This document shows, piece by piece, positions 33,634-41,672 of a DNA stretch of 44,048 nt. Location of the stretch: contig MVRP01000017.1 in NCBI GenBank assembly GCA_002067405.1, positions 1-44,048 of the forward strand, written 5' to 3'. The notes under the pieces were generated by a model, which saw only the letters and a program-made list of their open reading frames with translations, was not told the DNA's origin and did not search any database. The position numbers and the translations under genes are program-made. How positions within the stretch are numbered: position 1 is the stretch's first letter; each line of letters starts with the position of its first letter. The DNA is from Syntrophorhabdaceae bacterium PtaU1.Bin034 (GTDB taxonomy: Bacteria > Desulfobacterota_G > Syntrophorhabdia > Syntrophorhabdales > WCHB1-27).

Positions 33634-34851
33634 CTATGCGCTGCAGGCCAGATCTTCAGGCTCCTTGAAGCCGGCAACGGCCAGCAGGCCGGTGAACGTA
33701 TCCGTCACGTAGTCGATTTCCTCTTTCTGAAGGTTGTTATGAAAGGGCAGGGCAATGGTCCTTTTGGAGATCATTTCCGTCACGGGGAAGTCCCCCTCCC
33801 TGTAGCCGAACGTTTTCCTGTAGAAGGGCTGAAGATGGATGGGAGGGAAGTAATTGTTGCAGCCGATACGTTTTTCCACAAGCCGCGCAAGTATCCAGTC
33901 ACGCTGTTCTCTTGTGTATTCGACCGGGAGACAGACGACATACACGAACCAGCTCTTCATGGCCCCGGGCTGAAGAGAAGGCAACCTGACGACCGATGCG
34001 AGGCGTTCGGAGTACAGGTCTGCCACCCGCGATCTCTTCTCCAGTATCTCGTCGATCCTTTCGATCTGGGCCAAACCCACGGCACAATTGATCTCGCCCA
34101 GCCGGTAGTTGTACCCGATCATATTGTGTTCCAGCCATCCGTTCCCGCTCTCCCGCCCCTGGTTCCTGAAGCTTTTGCAAAGATCGGCCAACCGCGCATT
34201 GTTCGTTACCACTATGCCTCCTTCGCCGGTCGTCATCTGCTTGTTCGGGTAGAAGGCAAAGACAGCGATATCGCCGAGGCAGCCGACTTTTACGCCTTTG
34301 AATTCGGCCCCGACCGCCTCGCACGCGTCTTCGATTATCCGAAGACCGTACGCAGCGGCTATTTCTCTTATTGCGTCCATATCGGCAGGATTGCCGAATA
34401 CGTGTACGGGAAGGATGGCGCGAATCCTTCTCCCCGATTTTATGTCCATCGGCACGCCGGTCTTCCGGTCCCGCCGGCAGCGGGTTTTCAGGTAGCGGAC
34501 GATCCGGTGAGGGTCGATATTGAGGGTATCGGGGTCTATGTCGACAAAGACAGGTATCGCCCGCTCGAAAAGGAGGCAATTGGCAGAGGCTACGAAGCTG
34601 AAGGGCGTGGTGATGACCGCGTCGCCTTCTCCGATGCCGAGGCTCTTGACAGCCAGGTGGAGACCGGAGGTCCCGCTATTCACCGCGACCGCAAACCTGG
34701 CACCGACATAGCGTGCGAAGGCTGCCTCGAACTCCTCGAGCCTGGGCCCGAGGCTCAGCCGCGAACTGCGGAGAACCTCCACGGCGCGGTCTATTTCCAG
34801 ATCAGTGATGTCAGGGCACGAAAGCGGTATCTCTTTGAAAAGATCGTTCAT
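33634..34851 (-). CDS. DegT/DnrJ/EryC1-family sugar aminotransferase (second copy in the locus)
   Basis: 405 residues, ATGA overlap with the transferase gene before it. Motifs: IPLSCPDITDLEIDRAVEVL, LSLGPRLEEFEAAFARYVGA, VNSGTSGLHLAVKSLG, TTPFSFVASANCLLFERA, LPVHVFGNPADMDAI, IEDACEAVGAEFKG, FAFYPNKQMTTGEGG (PLP lysine) and IGYNYRLGEINCAVGLAQ. This subgroup resembles PglE/perosamine-type 4-aminotransferases acting on 4-keto-6-deoxy sugars, which would suit the WbpM/PglF-like dehydratase two genes upstream. Specificity is inference. Confidence 0.9.
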   Translation of the reverse strand: MNDLFKEIPLSCPDITDLEIDRAVEVLRSSRLSLGPRLEEFEAAFARYVGARFAVAVNSGTSGLHLAVKSLGIGEGDAVITTPFSFVASANCLLFERAIPVFVDIDPDTLNIDPHRIVRYLKTRCRRDRKTGVPMDIKSGRRIRAILPVHVFGNPADMDAIREIAAAYGLRIIEDACEAVGAEFKGVKVGCLGDIAVFAFYPNKQMTTGEGGIVVTNNARLADLCKSFRNQGRESGNGWLEHNMIGYNYRLGEINCAVGLAQIERIDEILEKRSRVADLYSERLASVVRLPSLQPGAMKSWFVYVVCLPVEYTREQRDWILARLVEKRIGCNNYFPPIHLQPFYRKTFGYREGDFPVTEMISKRTIALPFHNNLQKEEIDYVTDTFTGLLAVAGFKEPEDLACSA

Positions 34852-35792
34852 GGTATCACCTCAAGGAGGGACACAGCCAGGCCCGAGGCTGCGAACACCG
34901 TAGCGGCAGTATAGCTGATAAAGGCGGCCTGCCGTTGAGAGAAGCCTCGCCGGAGCAATTTGTCATAGAAATGGTCGCGGTCGCCGCTCATTAGTCCTCT
35001 TCCCGCCTTTATTCGCCGCACGATCGCATAGGCGGTATCGATCAGGGGGAGCCCCGCAATAAGCAGGCATCCGGCGAGCCCGGCGGGTGTGGGCGTCCTG
35101 GATAACACGAGGGTGATGAGCACGGCGAGGAGAAAACCCAGCAGCGAGCTTCCCCCGTTCCCGAGGAAGACCGAGGCGGGGTGAAAGTTGTACGGCAGAA
35201 ACCCGATGAGGGCTGCAACCATCGCCAACGCAAGAGCGACGACCAGTGAATCTCCCCGGACATAGGAGAGCAGCGCAAAGGCGGTGCATGATATCGCCAT
35301 CACTCCCGAGGCAAGCCCGTCCATGCCGTCCAGAAGATTTATTGAATTGATGGCGCCTACCACTATGAGTACGGTAAGGGCCGCATTAAGCAGGCCGGAA
35401 GGGAAGAGATTCGCGTGGATGCCTGCGATGACCAGGCCGACGGCGAGAGCGATTTGCGTGAAAAGCCGCGTCAGTGGCCTCAGGCCTTTCACATCGTCGA
35501 CGACGCCGAGGGTCAGTGACAGGAGGCATCCTCCTGATATGGCGAAGACCTGTTGAATCGGGCTGCTGTTGAAATGCATGAAGACAAGGACCGTGGGAAG
35601 AACGGAAAGGGCAACTGCCAGGCCGCCTGAATTCGGTACGGGCATGTTGTGGATCTTCAGGCTGGACGACGCATCGGGCGCATCGACAAGGCCGCTTCTT
35701 CGGGCAATGAGAATGGCCAGAGGCGTCAACAACAGAGACAACAGAAATGACGACAGGAAGGCGCTCATGTGAGTGGCCATGCCGGCGCTCAT
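34848..35792 (-). CDS. WecA/MraY-family undecaprenyl-phosphate sugar-1-phosphate transferase
   Basis: 314 residues, GAGGAAACA before the ATG. About ten membrane helices. Family motifs: KIHNMPVPNSGGLAV, GVVDDVKGLRPLTR (DDxxD type), NSINLLDGMDGLASG, PASVFLGNGGSSLLGF and the cytoplasmic DRDHFYDKLLRRGFSQRQ loop. It starts repeat-unit assembly by moving a HexNAc-1-phosphate (WecA-like) from UDP-sugar to undecaprenyl phosphate at the inner membrane. Second gene of the polysaccharide operon, eight bases after the dehydratase. Confidence 0.92.
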   Translation of the reverse strand: MSAGMATHMSAFLSSFLLSLLLTPLAILIARRSGLVDAPDASSSLKIHNMPVPNSGGLAVALSVLPTVLVFMHFNSSPIQQVFAISGGCLLSLTLGVVDDVKGLRPLTRLFTQIALAVGLVIAGIHANLFPSGLLNAALTVLIVVGAINSINLLDGMDGLASGVMAISCTAFALLSYVRGDSLVVALALAMVAALIGFLPYNFHPASVFLGNGGSSLLGFLLAVLITLVLSRTPTPAGLAGCLLIAGLPLIDTAYAIVRRIKAGRGLMSGDRDHFYDKLLRRGFSQRQAAFISYTAATVFAASGLAVSLLEVIP

Positions 35793-35799
35793 TGTTTCC

Positions 35800-37710
35800 T
35801 CAGTTCCTGAGTATGCTGCTTGTGTCCCGGGGGCTGTATTCGGGCACTATTTCCTGAAGCTTGCGCTTGATCCGCAGCCCTTCCATGGCTACGGCTGCCT
35901 GGCCCACTTCTTCAAGCTTGGCGTCGAGCCATTCCCTGAACTCGCCCGTCGTGTGGAACCCGTTGTAGATCGTCCCGTTCTGCTTCAGGACCAGTATCTT
36001 TTCATGGCTCGTGGAGGCCAGGTTTTCTTCCTCCGTCACCAGTTTCTCGTGGAGCTTCTCGCCTTCTCTCAGACCGGTAAAGGTAATTTCGATATCCTTT
36101 CCCGGTTCCTTTCCCGACAGTCTAATGAGGTCTGCAGCGAGGTCGGCTATTTTCACCGGGGTGCCCATGTCGAGAACGAATATCTCGCCTCCTTTTCCTA
36201 GGGCGGCAGCCTGCAGAATGAGCTGCGTGGCTTCGGGGATGGTCATGAAGTAGCGCGTCACGTCCGGATGGGTGACGGTCACCGGGCCTCCGTACTCAAT
36301 CTGGTGCTTGAAGACAGGGATGACGGAACCCGAAGAACCGATGACATTACCGAACCTCACAGCCATGAACCGCGGGCCGGAGCCGGTCAGGGCCTGGACT
36401 ATCAGTTCGGTCACACGTTTTGACGCACCCATGACATTTGAAGGCTGCACCGCCTTATCCGTCGAGACGAGGACGCATCGCTCCACGTGGTACTTTACGG
36501 CCATCTCGGTCAGCACCCGGCTGGCCATGATATTATTGAAGACCGCCTCCCAGGGGTTTATCTCCACCATGGGCACGTGTTTGCAGGCAGCTGCATGGAA
36601 GACGACCTCGGGTGTATACCTGCGAAAGACCTGTTCGGTGAGCGGGCGGTTCTGGACACGGCCGAGAACAGGCAAGACCGCGGAAAAAGTAAGCTCGTTC
36701 TTGAGCTGCATGTGGATCTTGAAAAGGTTTTCCTCGGAACTGTCCATAAGGATGATCTGGGCGGGCCTGAACCGGACGATCTGCCTGCACAGCTCCGAGC
36801 CTATGGAACCCCCGCACCCGGTCACAAGCACCCTCTTTTCTCTCAGATACTCCCTGATACCGTTGGCATCGAGCTGGACCGGCGGCCGGCCGATCAGATC
36901 GACGACATTGACCTCCCGAAGGGAATTCACGCTTGCCTTTCCGTCAATGATATCGGCGATCCCCGGGAGTGTCCGGTATGCCACGCCCGACTCCTTGCAC
37001 ACATCCACAATCCGCCTCATCTGGGAACCCGATGCGGAAGGAATGGTGACGATGATCTCTTCCACACGAAGGCGCTTCGTTATCTCGGGTATCCTGGAGG
37101 AATCCCCGAGTACCTTGACCCCGTGTATGGAAGACTTCATTTTCTTCGGATCATCATCGACGAGACCGACCGGTTTGTAATTGAGGGAACCGTTCCTTAT
37201 TATTTGCCGGAGAATTGAGGCGCCTGCCGCCCCAGCGCCTACTATCAGGACCCTTTTACCTCCCGGGTCCTTTACCCGTGCGACCTCTGTCACGAGCGGG
37301 ATAAAGAGCCTCCACCCTCCGACCAGGACCAGCAGGCACAGGCTGTCGATCAGGAAGATGCTCCTCGGATATCCTTCAAACTGGTTTGTCATGTAAAAAA
37401 CGAGAATGAGAAGGATGGAGCTTGCCGAAACGGATTTTATGATCTGGTAAAGGTCTATGACGCTGGCGAAACGCCATAATCCCCGGTAAAGCCCGAAATA
37501 CCAGAAAGTTGCGGACCTGATCACTATGACGAGGGGCAAGGTGTGGAGCATGACTCTCAAATATTCGGACGGGATCGCCATGTCGAAGCGAATCGCAAAG
37601 GCAGAATAGTAAGAGACGACAATCACCACGATGTCAGAGCAGATAGCAAAAGGACGTCTTAAATCATTGAAAAAATTCGGAAAGACTTCGGGATGAGCTA
37701 AAGTGGCCAT
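35800..37710 (-). CDS. Membrane-bound UDP-GlcNAc 4,6-dehydratase (WbpM/PglF/CapD family)
   Basis: 636 residues, GGAG seven bases before the ATG. Four N-terminal membrane helices (about 25-130) precede a first Rossmann domain (VLIVGAGAAGASILRQI) and then the SDR domain (VLVTGCGGSIGSELCRQI, MDSSEENLF, FHAAACKHVPMVE, STDKAVQPSNVMGASKR, AVRFGNVIGSSGSVIP). The catalytic Tyr is replaced by Met in NVMGASK, as usual for this branch. It makes UDP-4-keto-6-deoxy-GlcNAc, the precursor of aminated deoxysugars. First gene of the operon. Confidence 0.93.
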   Translation of the reverse strand: MATLAHPEVFPNFFNDLRRPFAICSDIVVIVVSYYSAFAIRFDMAIPSEYLRVMLHTLPLVIVIRSATFWYFGLYRGLWRFASVIDLYQIIKSVSASSILLILVFYMTNQFEGYPRSIFLIDSLCLLVLVGGWRLFIPLVTEVARVKDPGGKRVLIVGAGAAGASILRQIIRNGSLNYKPVGLVDDDPKKMKSSIHGVKVLGDSSRIPEITKRLRVEEIIVTIPSASGSQMRRIVDVCKESGVAYRTLPGIADIIDGKASVNSLREVNVVDLIGRPPVQLDANGIREYLREKRVLVTGCGGSIGSELCRQIVRFRPAQIILMDSSEENLFKIHMQLKNELTFSAVLPVLGRVQNRPLTEQVFRRYTPEVVFHAAACKHVPMVEINPWEAVFNNIMASRVLTEMAVKYHVERCVLVSTDKAVQPSNVMGASKRVTELIVQALTGSGPRFMAVRFGNVIGSSGSVIPVFKHQIEYGGPVTVTHPDVTRYFMTIPEATQLILQAAALGKGGEIFVLDMGTPVKIADLAADLIRLSGKEPGKDIEITFTGLREGEKLHEKLVTEEENLASTSHEKILVLKQNGTIYNGFHTTGEFREWLDAKLEEVGQAAVAMEGLRIKRKLQEIVPEYSPRDTSSILRN

Positions 37711-38054
37711 GAATTACTCCAGATGTTGTTAAAGAATGTGCCTGACAGTGTTGAGTCTGCTGAGGAAAATCAACAGGCTCCCGCCATTCGCTCTCCAATC
37801 CTCTTTTGAGCGTTCGCCGCTACTATTAAATTGTTCGGGGAAAATTGTGTGGTGACAGGACGTGCTAATGTGAGGCAGACAAGGAAAATAAGGAAAGACG
37901 TTTCTTAGACCTTTTCTTCCTCGGTGCCTCTAACCCCTACGAAAACAATCTGGTAACGTCTTAACTTTTTGTCAACTAGCGGGCAGGCGTCTGATAAAAG
38001 AAAATGAGCACTTGCCGGGGCCTTGCATCCTGCGAAGCAGGACAGCTTCGGGAA
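37711..38054 (-). promoter_or_regulatory. Upstream region of the polysaccharide operon
   Basis: 344 bases without a gene. A perfect minus-strand TTGACA (37975-37970) is the only strong -35; no good -10 lies at standard spacing, so an activator-dependent promoter is possible. The leader to the first ATG would exceed 230 bases. No sigma-54 GG/GC pair or JUMPstart-like element was recognised. Confidence 0.35.
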
Positions 38055-38096
38055 GAGAGACGTGAGGAGCAGCGTGGGAACCTCCTCACGTCTCTC
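38055..38096 (-). terminator. Strong hairpin after the FnIII/BACON protein gene
   Basis: Perfect 15-bp stem (GAGAGACGTGAGGAG at 38055-38069 against 38082-38096) with a 12-base loop, ten bases after the stop of the minus-strand gene. No real T tract follows, so either an atypical terminator or an mRNA 3'-end stabiliser. Confidence 0.6.
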
Positions 38097-38105
38097 GGTT
38101 TCGAT

Positions 38106-38957
38106 CTAATAGCGCCGGCTTCTGCTGAAACTTGCCTGGATTGTGTGATTCGCGTTTACATTCGAAAACGTGTACCTGCTTACCCTTCCTACAGAAACGC
38201 CGTCCACCTTTACCTCCGCAATTTGATAGGACGGTCTCGTGGAGATGGCAAAACTCTTTGAAGCGCCTGCGGAGACAGTTACCGATCCGGACGGAGAAAT
38301 GGAGCCTCCCCGGCCTGCCGATGCCTTCACCGTATAGCCTGCCGTCCCTGAACCGGCTGCCTGGGTAACGGTGAGCAGTCGGCCGGCAACGGTGATGCCG
38401 GCCGACCGGCTCGTTGTTGCGCTGTTCGGGGATACCGAGTAAGTCACCGTGCCGTTGCCTGTTCCGCTCTGTCCCGAGTTTACGGCCACCCAGGAAACCC
38501 CGCTTGCCGCACTCCATGCACAGCGGGTTTGAGTTGCCACGCTCACCGATCCGGTACCGCCGGATGCTGCAAATGATTGGCTGGTAGGAGAGATGGAGTA
38601 GGTACAGGAGGTTTGGGCTGCAGAGGACACCTCATTCGAATAGGCGCTCGCCTGTCCCGATGTATTATACGCGATGAGGGCAAAGTAATAAGTTGTTCCA
38701 TCCTGCAGCCCTGAAACGGTAAAGGATGTTCTGTTTCCCACATCCACATTGGCGGAATAGCTTCGGCTCGACGTCCCGTAGTACAGCCTGTAGCCCACGA
38801 GATCAGCCTCACGGTTTGCGTTCCACACGAGGCTCACCTGGCCGGCAGAGGCATGTCCGGCCGAAATGCACAGAAGCGAGAGGCCGAAGGCGACAACAAA
38901 AAGACTCGTCAGGCACAGGCGGGCAAAGGCTGCGTTGAGCGGTATCTTCCTCGTCAT
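38106..38957 (-). CDS. Secreted protein with FnIII, BACON and bacterial-repeat domains
   Basis: 283 residues. Signal peptide to about residue 38 (hydrophobic CLTSLFVVAFGLSLL, then HASAGQ). FnIII domain about 39-112 (VSLVWNANREADLVGYRLYY, TTYYFALIAYNTSGQAS). BACON-type domain about 118-200 (YSISPTSQSFAASGGTGSVS, AWSAASGVSWVAVNSGQSG, VTYSVSPN). The last part (YTVKASAGRGGSISPSG, SYQIAEVKVDGVSVG, NVNANHTIQASF) is a cell-surface bacterial repeat of the InlB-B type. Unlike its two upstream neighbours it has no CFI box or C-terminal membrane helix, so it is probably released or held by them. ATGA overlap with the upstream gene. Confidence 0.85.
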   Translation of the reverse strand: MTRKIPLNAAFARLCLTSLFVVAFGLSLLCISAGHASAGQVSLVWNANREADLVGYRLYYGTSSRSYSANVDVGNRTSFTVSGLQDGTTYYFALIAYNTSGQASAYSNEVSSAAQTSCTYSISPTSQSFAASGGTGSVSVATQTRCAWSAASGVSWVAVNSGQSGTGNGTVTYSVSPNSATTSRSAGITVAGRLLTVTQAAGSGTAGYTVKASAGRGGSISPSGSVTVSAGASKSFAISTRPSYQIAEVKVDGVSVGRVSRYTFSNVNANHTIQASFSRSRRY

Positions 38958-39697
38958 GATTGTCTTCTTCTTCGCGTTTTTCTTCTGACAACAACAACGA
39001 CCGCTGCGCCGATAACCATAAGGAAGAGGTACGCGTGCTGCACAGCGGAAACGATGGGGGCAATGAAGAGCTTGCCTATAAGGCGCAGCGTCTCCGATTT
39101 CTCTATCACGGCGGCGATTGAAGGTGAGTATTTGTAGTAGGCGGCCACGAACTGCTTGCCTGCCCGGTTTGTCAGGAGGTGATTATCCCTGAAATCCCTC
39201 AGGATCTGTACCTCTCTCGACCGGGGACCGTAGATGGCTGTTGCGATAAAACATCCTCCTCCGCCACCACCTCCCCCGCCATCTCCTGACGATGCCGTCT
39301 CGGTGGTACCTTCGGTTCCGCCTGAAGTGATTTCCCACGCTCCTCCCCTGGAGGCAAGCGTTATCTCTCCGGAGAATTCACTCTCGGCGCCGGAGAGGTT
39401 ATACGCCGTCAACGCAACATGGTACGCCTTGGCATCGTCAAGATCGTCTACGGTGTAAGTAGTGACATTACCGACGTCGATACTATCCGTGTACGTCCGG
39501 GTTTCATTCCCCAGGTACAGCCTGTAGCCCCCCAGGTCGCTCTCACTGTTCGCATTCCATGCGAAGGTCACCTGAGCTGCCTGCGCCGCTCGTGATGAAA
39601 CGTGCGGGCCCAGCAGGCCCAGAAGGCAAAGGCATATGAAGAAAACTCGAATGGACGACCGACCGGCTGATGTTCTTTTTGTTGTTCCTTTTTTCAT
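38954..39697 (-). CDS. FnIII surface protein with CFI-box-CTERM sorting signal (copy A)
   Basis: 247 residues. Signal peptide (SSIRVFFICLCLLGLLG, cleavage near AAQAAQ), one FnIII domain (VTFAWNANSESDLGGYRLYL, KAYHVALTAYNLSGAESEFS), a linker ending in nine glycines, then at residue 149 CFIATAIYGPRSREVQILRD, the CFI box, about 60 conserved residues, a membrane helix (AYLFLMVIGAAVVVVV) and the basic tail RRKTRRRRQS. The layout matches CFI-box-CTERM proteins, a C-terminal sorting class. DNA of the sorting module is identical to that in the next gene upstream. ATGA overlaps at both ends. Confidence 0.88.
   Translation of the reverse strand: MKKGTTKRTSAGRSSIRVFFICLCLLGLLGPHVSSRAAQAAQVTFAWNANSESDLGGYRLYLGNETRTYTDSIDVGNVTTYTVDDLDDAKAYHVALTAYNLSGAESEFSGEITLASRGGAWEITSGGTEGTTETASSGDGGGGGGGGGCFIATAIYGPRSREVQILRDFRDNHLLTNRAGKQFVAAYYKYSPSIAAVIEKSETLRLIGKLFIAPIVSAVQHAYLFLMVIGAAVVVVVRRKTRRRRQS
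38979..39268. repeat. 290-bp perfect direct repeat encoding the CFI-box module, copy A
   Basis: Identical by eye to 39716-40005, offset 737 bases. It covers the end of the glycine run, the CFI box, the conserved segment, the membrane helix and the first basic residues. Confidence 0.9.
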
Positions 39698-40563
39698 GTT
39701 CTTACCTTTCTTACCTTTCTTCTGACAACAACAACGACCGCTGCGCCGATAACCATAAGGAAGAGGTACGCGTGCTGCACAGCGGAAACGATGGGGGCAA
39801 TGAAGAGCTTGCCTATAAGGCGCAGCGTCTCCGATTTCTCTATCACGGCGGCGATTGAAGGTGAGTATTTGTAGTAGGCGGCCACGAACTGCTTGCCTGC
39901 CCGGTTTGTCAGGAGGTGATTATCCCTGAAATCCCTCAGGATCTGTACCTCTCTCGACCGGGGACCGTAGATGGCTGTTGCGATAAAACATCCTCCTCCG
40001 CCACCTCCCCCTCCACCGCTTTCAGCCGACGGGGTCTGGCCGGGATCTGCGCCGGTGCCCGTCGTCTCGCTCGTCGACGTGCTCCCCTCCGGCGTGCCTG
40101 CGGGTGCATCGCCACTGCTGCCGCCGGAATCCCCTCCGGCTGCGCCGCCACCGCCGGATCCGTCATCCGCGCTGCCTCCGTCAGAACCGCCGCCACCACC
40201 GGAGTTGCTTGCGGCAAGCTTCGCCTCACCGGAAAAACCGCTTTCGGCGCCTGACCGGTTGTATGCGGTTACCGCAAAATAGTACGTCTTGGTACTGTCG
40301 AGGTTTGTCAGGGTATAGCTCGTGGTATTGCCGACGTTGACGTTGGCGGTGTAAGTACGGCTTCCGTTTCCATAGTAAAGTTTGTACCCCGCAAGGTCGT
40401 CCTCCTGGTTCGCATTCCACGCGAGGGTCGCCCGGGCCGCCTCAACAGGCTCGGGCGCAGCAGCAAAAAAGAGCAGTACTACCATGAATATGAAGGGAGC
40501 GAAAAAGCTTGATCGATGGCCGCTTGCCGACTGGTAACGAAATGTTGCGTGAAGGTATTGCAC
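39694..40563 (-). CDS. FnIII surface protein with CFI-box-CTERM sorting signal (copy B)
   Basis: 289 residues, GTG start with AGGAGG five bases upstream. Signal peptide (FIFMVVLLFFAAAPEPVEA), FnIII domain about 43-115 (ATLAWNANQEDDLAGYKLYY, TYYFAVTAYNRSGAESGFS), then a long low-complexity Gly/Ser/Asp/Thr linker of about 75 residues ending in nine glycines, and from residue 192 the same CFI box, helix and basic tail (RRKVRKVRT) as copy A. First gene of a three-gene coupled operon. Its FnIII domain differs from copy A while the sorting module is identical in DNA, pointing to recent gene conversion or duplication. Confidence 0.88.
   Translation of the reverse strand: MQYLHATFRYQSASGHRSSFFAPFIFMVVLLFFAAAPEPVEAARATLAWNANQEDDLAGYKLYYGNGSRTYTANVNVGNTTSYTLTNLDSTKTYYFAVTAYNRSGAESGFSGEAKLAASNSGGGGGSDGGSADDGSGGGGAAGGDSGGSSGDAPAGTPEGSTSTSETTGTGADPGQTPSAESGGGGGGGGGCFIATAIYGPRSREVQILRDFRDNHLLTNRAGKQFVAAYYKYSPSIAAVIEKSETLRLIGKLFIAPIVSAVQHAYLFLMVIGAAVVVVVRRKVRKVRT
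39716..40005. repeat. 290-bp perfect direct repeat encoding the CFI-box module, copy B
   Basis: Partner of 38979-39268. Flanking sequences diverge at once on both sides (basic tail codons on one side, glycine/linker codons on the other). Confidence 0.9.
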
Positions 40564-40778
40564 GCCCGCCTCCTAGTTGGTGTTAGTCTTGCCTGCAATT
40601 CAGCACTAGGTAAATCGCTTGGGCGGTATTTAGTAACATGCGGAAATTACTGATGTCAATTTATTTTTGAAAAGTCTGCTTCCCTGTACACCGAACAAAA
40701 CGGAGAAGCAGTCCCCGAAACGCTTGTGACGAAACAGGCCTTGCTGCTTCGGGGAGATGGCCAAAGATCGCGAAAGGG
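40564..40778 (-). promoter_or_regulatory. Promoter region of the FnIII/CFI-box operon
   Basis: Contains a perfect minus-strand TTGACA (40659-40654). The best -10-like sequence at 17-18 bases is TTACTA/TACTAA, a poor match, so the promoter is tentative. The leader would be about 65 bases and ends in the AGGAGG site. No gene is seen in this stretch. Confidence 0.4.
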
Positions 40779-40807
40779 TTGAATGAGAGCATGAGCTATG
40801 CTATCAT
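40779..40807 (+). promoter_or_regulatory. Predicted promoter of the tRNA-Ala gene
   Basis: TTGAAT (40779-40784), exactly 17 bases, TATCAT (40802-40807). Transcription would begin near 40814, giving a leader of about 60 bases before the mature tRNA. Confidence 0.6.
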
Positions 40808-40876
40808 ACGAGGCATGAGATTCGGGGGCCGAAGCACCACGTCCCCGGATCCGTGACAGAATCCGCAAGAAAGAGT

Positions 40877-40952
40877 GGGGCTGTAGCTCATCTGGGAGAG
40901 TGCCTGACTGGCAGTCAGGAGGTAGTGGGTTCGATCCCCATCAGCTCCACCA
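40877..40952 (+). tRNA. tRNA-Ala, anticodon GGC
   Basis: 76 bases with encoded CCA. Acceptor stem GGGGCTG/CAGCTCC contains the G3-U70 wobble pair that identifies alanine tRNA; the D arm, anticodon stem CCTGA/TCAGG with loop CTGGCAG (anticodon GGC, reads GCC) and the T arm with GTTCGATCC are all in place. The region to its right holds decayed and small toxin-antitoxin genes, as often found beside tRNA genes, but no integrase or repeated tRNA end is visible. Confidence 0.97.
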
Positions 40953-41074
40953 ATCTTTTCAGTAAGTTACAAATCGCTGCCGTTCTCAGAAATCACCACT
41001 GTAACGAAATTGTAACGACAGGCACTTTTTCACCCTATATCCTTAATTGTCTGCATGATGATATAATTTACGAT

Positions 41075-41353
41075 ATGAAAATCGAATGGGACCCCGAAGA
41101 AAACAAAGTCCAATCTTAAAAAGCACGGGGTTCTCCTTTGAGGAAACGGCAACAGCTTTGAGTGACCAAATGGCCGTAACCGGTTCCGATCCCGATCACT
41201 CGGCAGATGAAGAGCGTTACATACCTTTGGTCTATCACGAAAAGAAAAGGTCGGCTCATTGTGGTATCTCATACCGAGCAAGAAGAAATAATTCGAATCA
41301 TAAGTGCCCGCAAAGCGAGCAAAGGAGAGCGAGAACTCTATGAAGAAGGATAA
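41075..41353 (+). pseudogene. BrnT-like toxin gene with three frameshifts
   Basis: The ATG at 41075 opens MKIEWDPEENK, then stops at TAA 41117-41119. Restoring frame gives NLKKHGV, a second shift gives SFEETATALSDQMAVTGSDP, DHSADEERY, and a third gives KGRLIVVSHTEQEEIIRIIS, ARKASKGERELYEEG, ending at TAA 41351-41353. This is the full BrnT ribonuclease pattern (F-E-WDP..., KHGVSFE, D.....DHS..EER, ISAR.A...ER..YE). The toxin cannot be made as written. The antitoxin ATG lies inside its last codons. Confidence 0.85.
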
Positions 41354-41603
41354 AGAACCTGCTAAAGACGAACTACGGACGGAGTATAAGCGCTCTGATT
41401 TTCCTGGCGGCCTGGTGCGGGGAAAATACGCAAAACGCATGAAGGAATCATCTAATATCATTGTTCTCAGGCCGGAAGTCGCCGAGGCGTTTCCAAATGA
41501 GGAGGCGGTTAATAACGCCCTTCTTTCCTTGATTGATATAGCACAGAAATCAACTCGCCCGAGACGTTCCACCGGATCACCCAAAAAGCGGGCTTCCCGT
41601 TGA
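41340..41603 (+). CDS. Antitoxin-like protein paired with the BrnT remnant
   Basis: 87 residues from the ATG at 41340, overlapping the toxin remnant by 14 bases, the usual toxin-first order; an in-frame extension upstream to 41304 is the toxin sequence. The pattern DELRTEYKRSDFPGGLVRGKY, then NIIVLRPEVAEAFPNEEAVNNALLSLI, is that of small antitoxins that accompany BrnT-type toxins. It is intact although the toxin is not, so it may be a relic or may neutralise a related toxin elsewhere. Confidence 0.75.
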   Translation: MKKDKEPAKDELRTEYKRSDFPGGLVRGKYAKRMKESSNIIVLRPEVAEAFPNEEAVNNALLSLIDIAQKSTRPRRSTGSPKKRASR

Positions 41604-41672
41604 AGGCGAAATAGGGCTTATCTACTGTAGCCTAGGGCTAAAACCCAGGGAAAACCGTGAACACATTCGTTC

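Noticed and set aside
33535..34914. 459-codon open frame on the plus strand
   Set aside because: Antisense to the DegT aminotransferase with all its motifs; a by-product of high third-position GC.
36272..37180. 302-codon plus-strand frame over the WbpM/PglF-like gene
   Set aside because: Antisense shadow; the opposite strand shows complete SDR motifs and membrane helices.
38979..40005. CRISPR or satellite interpretation of the 290-bp repeats
   Set aside because: Only two units, in frame within two signal-peptide-bearing genes and encoding a known sorting module; not an array.
11033..40563. Exosortase/PEP-CTERM system
   Set aside because: The gene mix resembles exosortase-associated loci, but no PEP-CTERM motif and no exosortase-like membrane protein was found in the window; the sorting signals present are of the CFI-box type.
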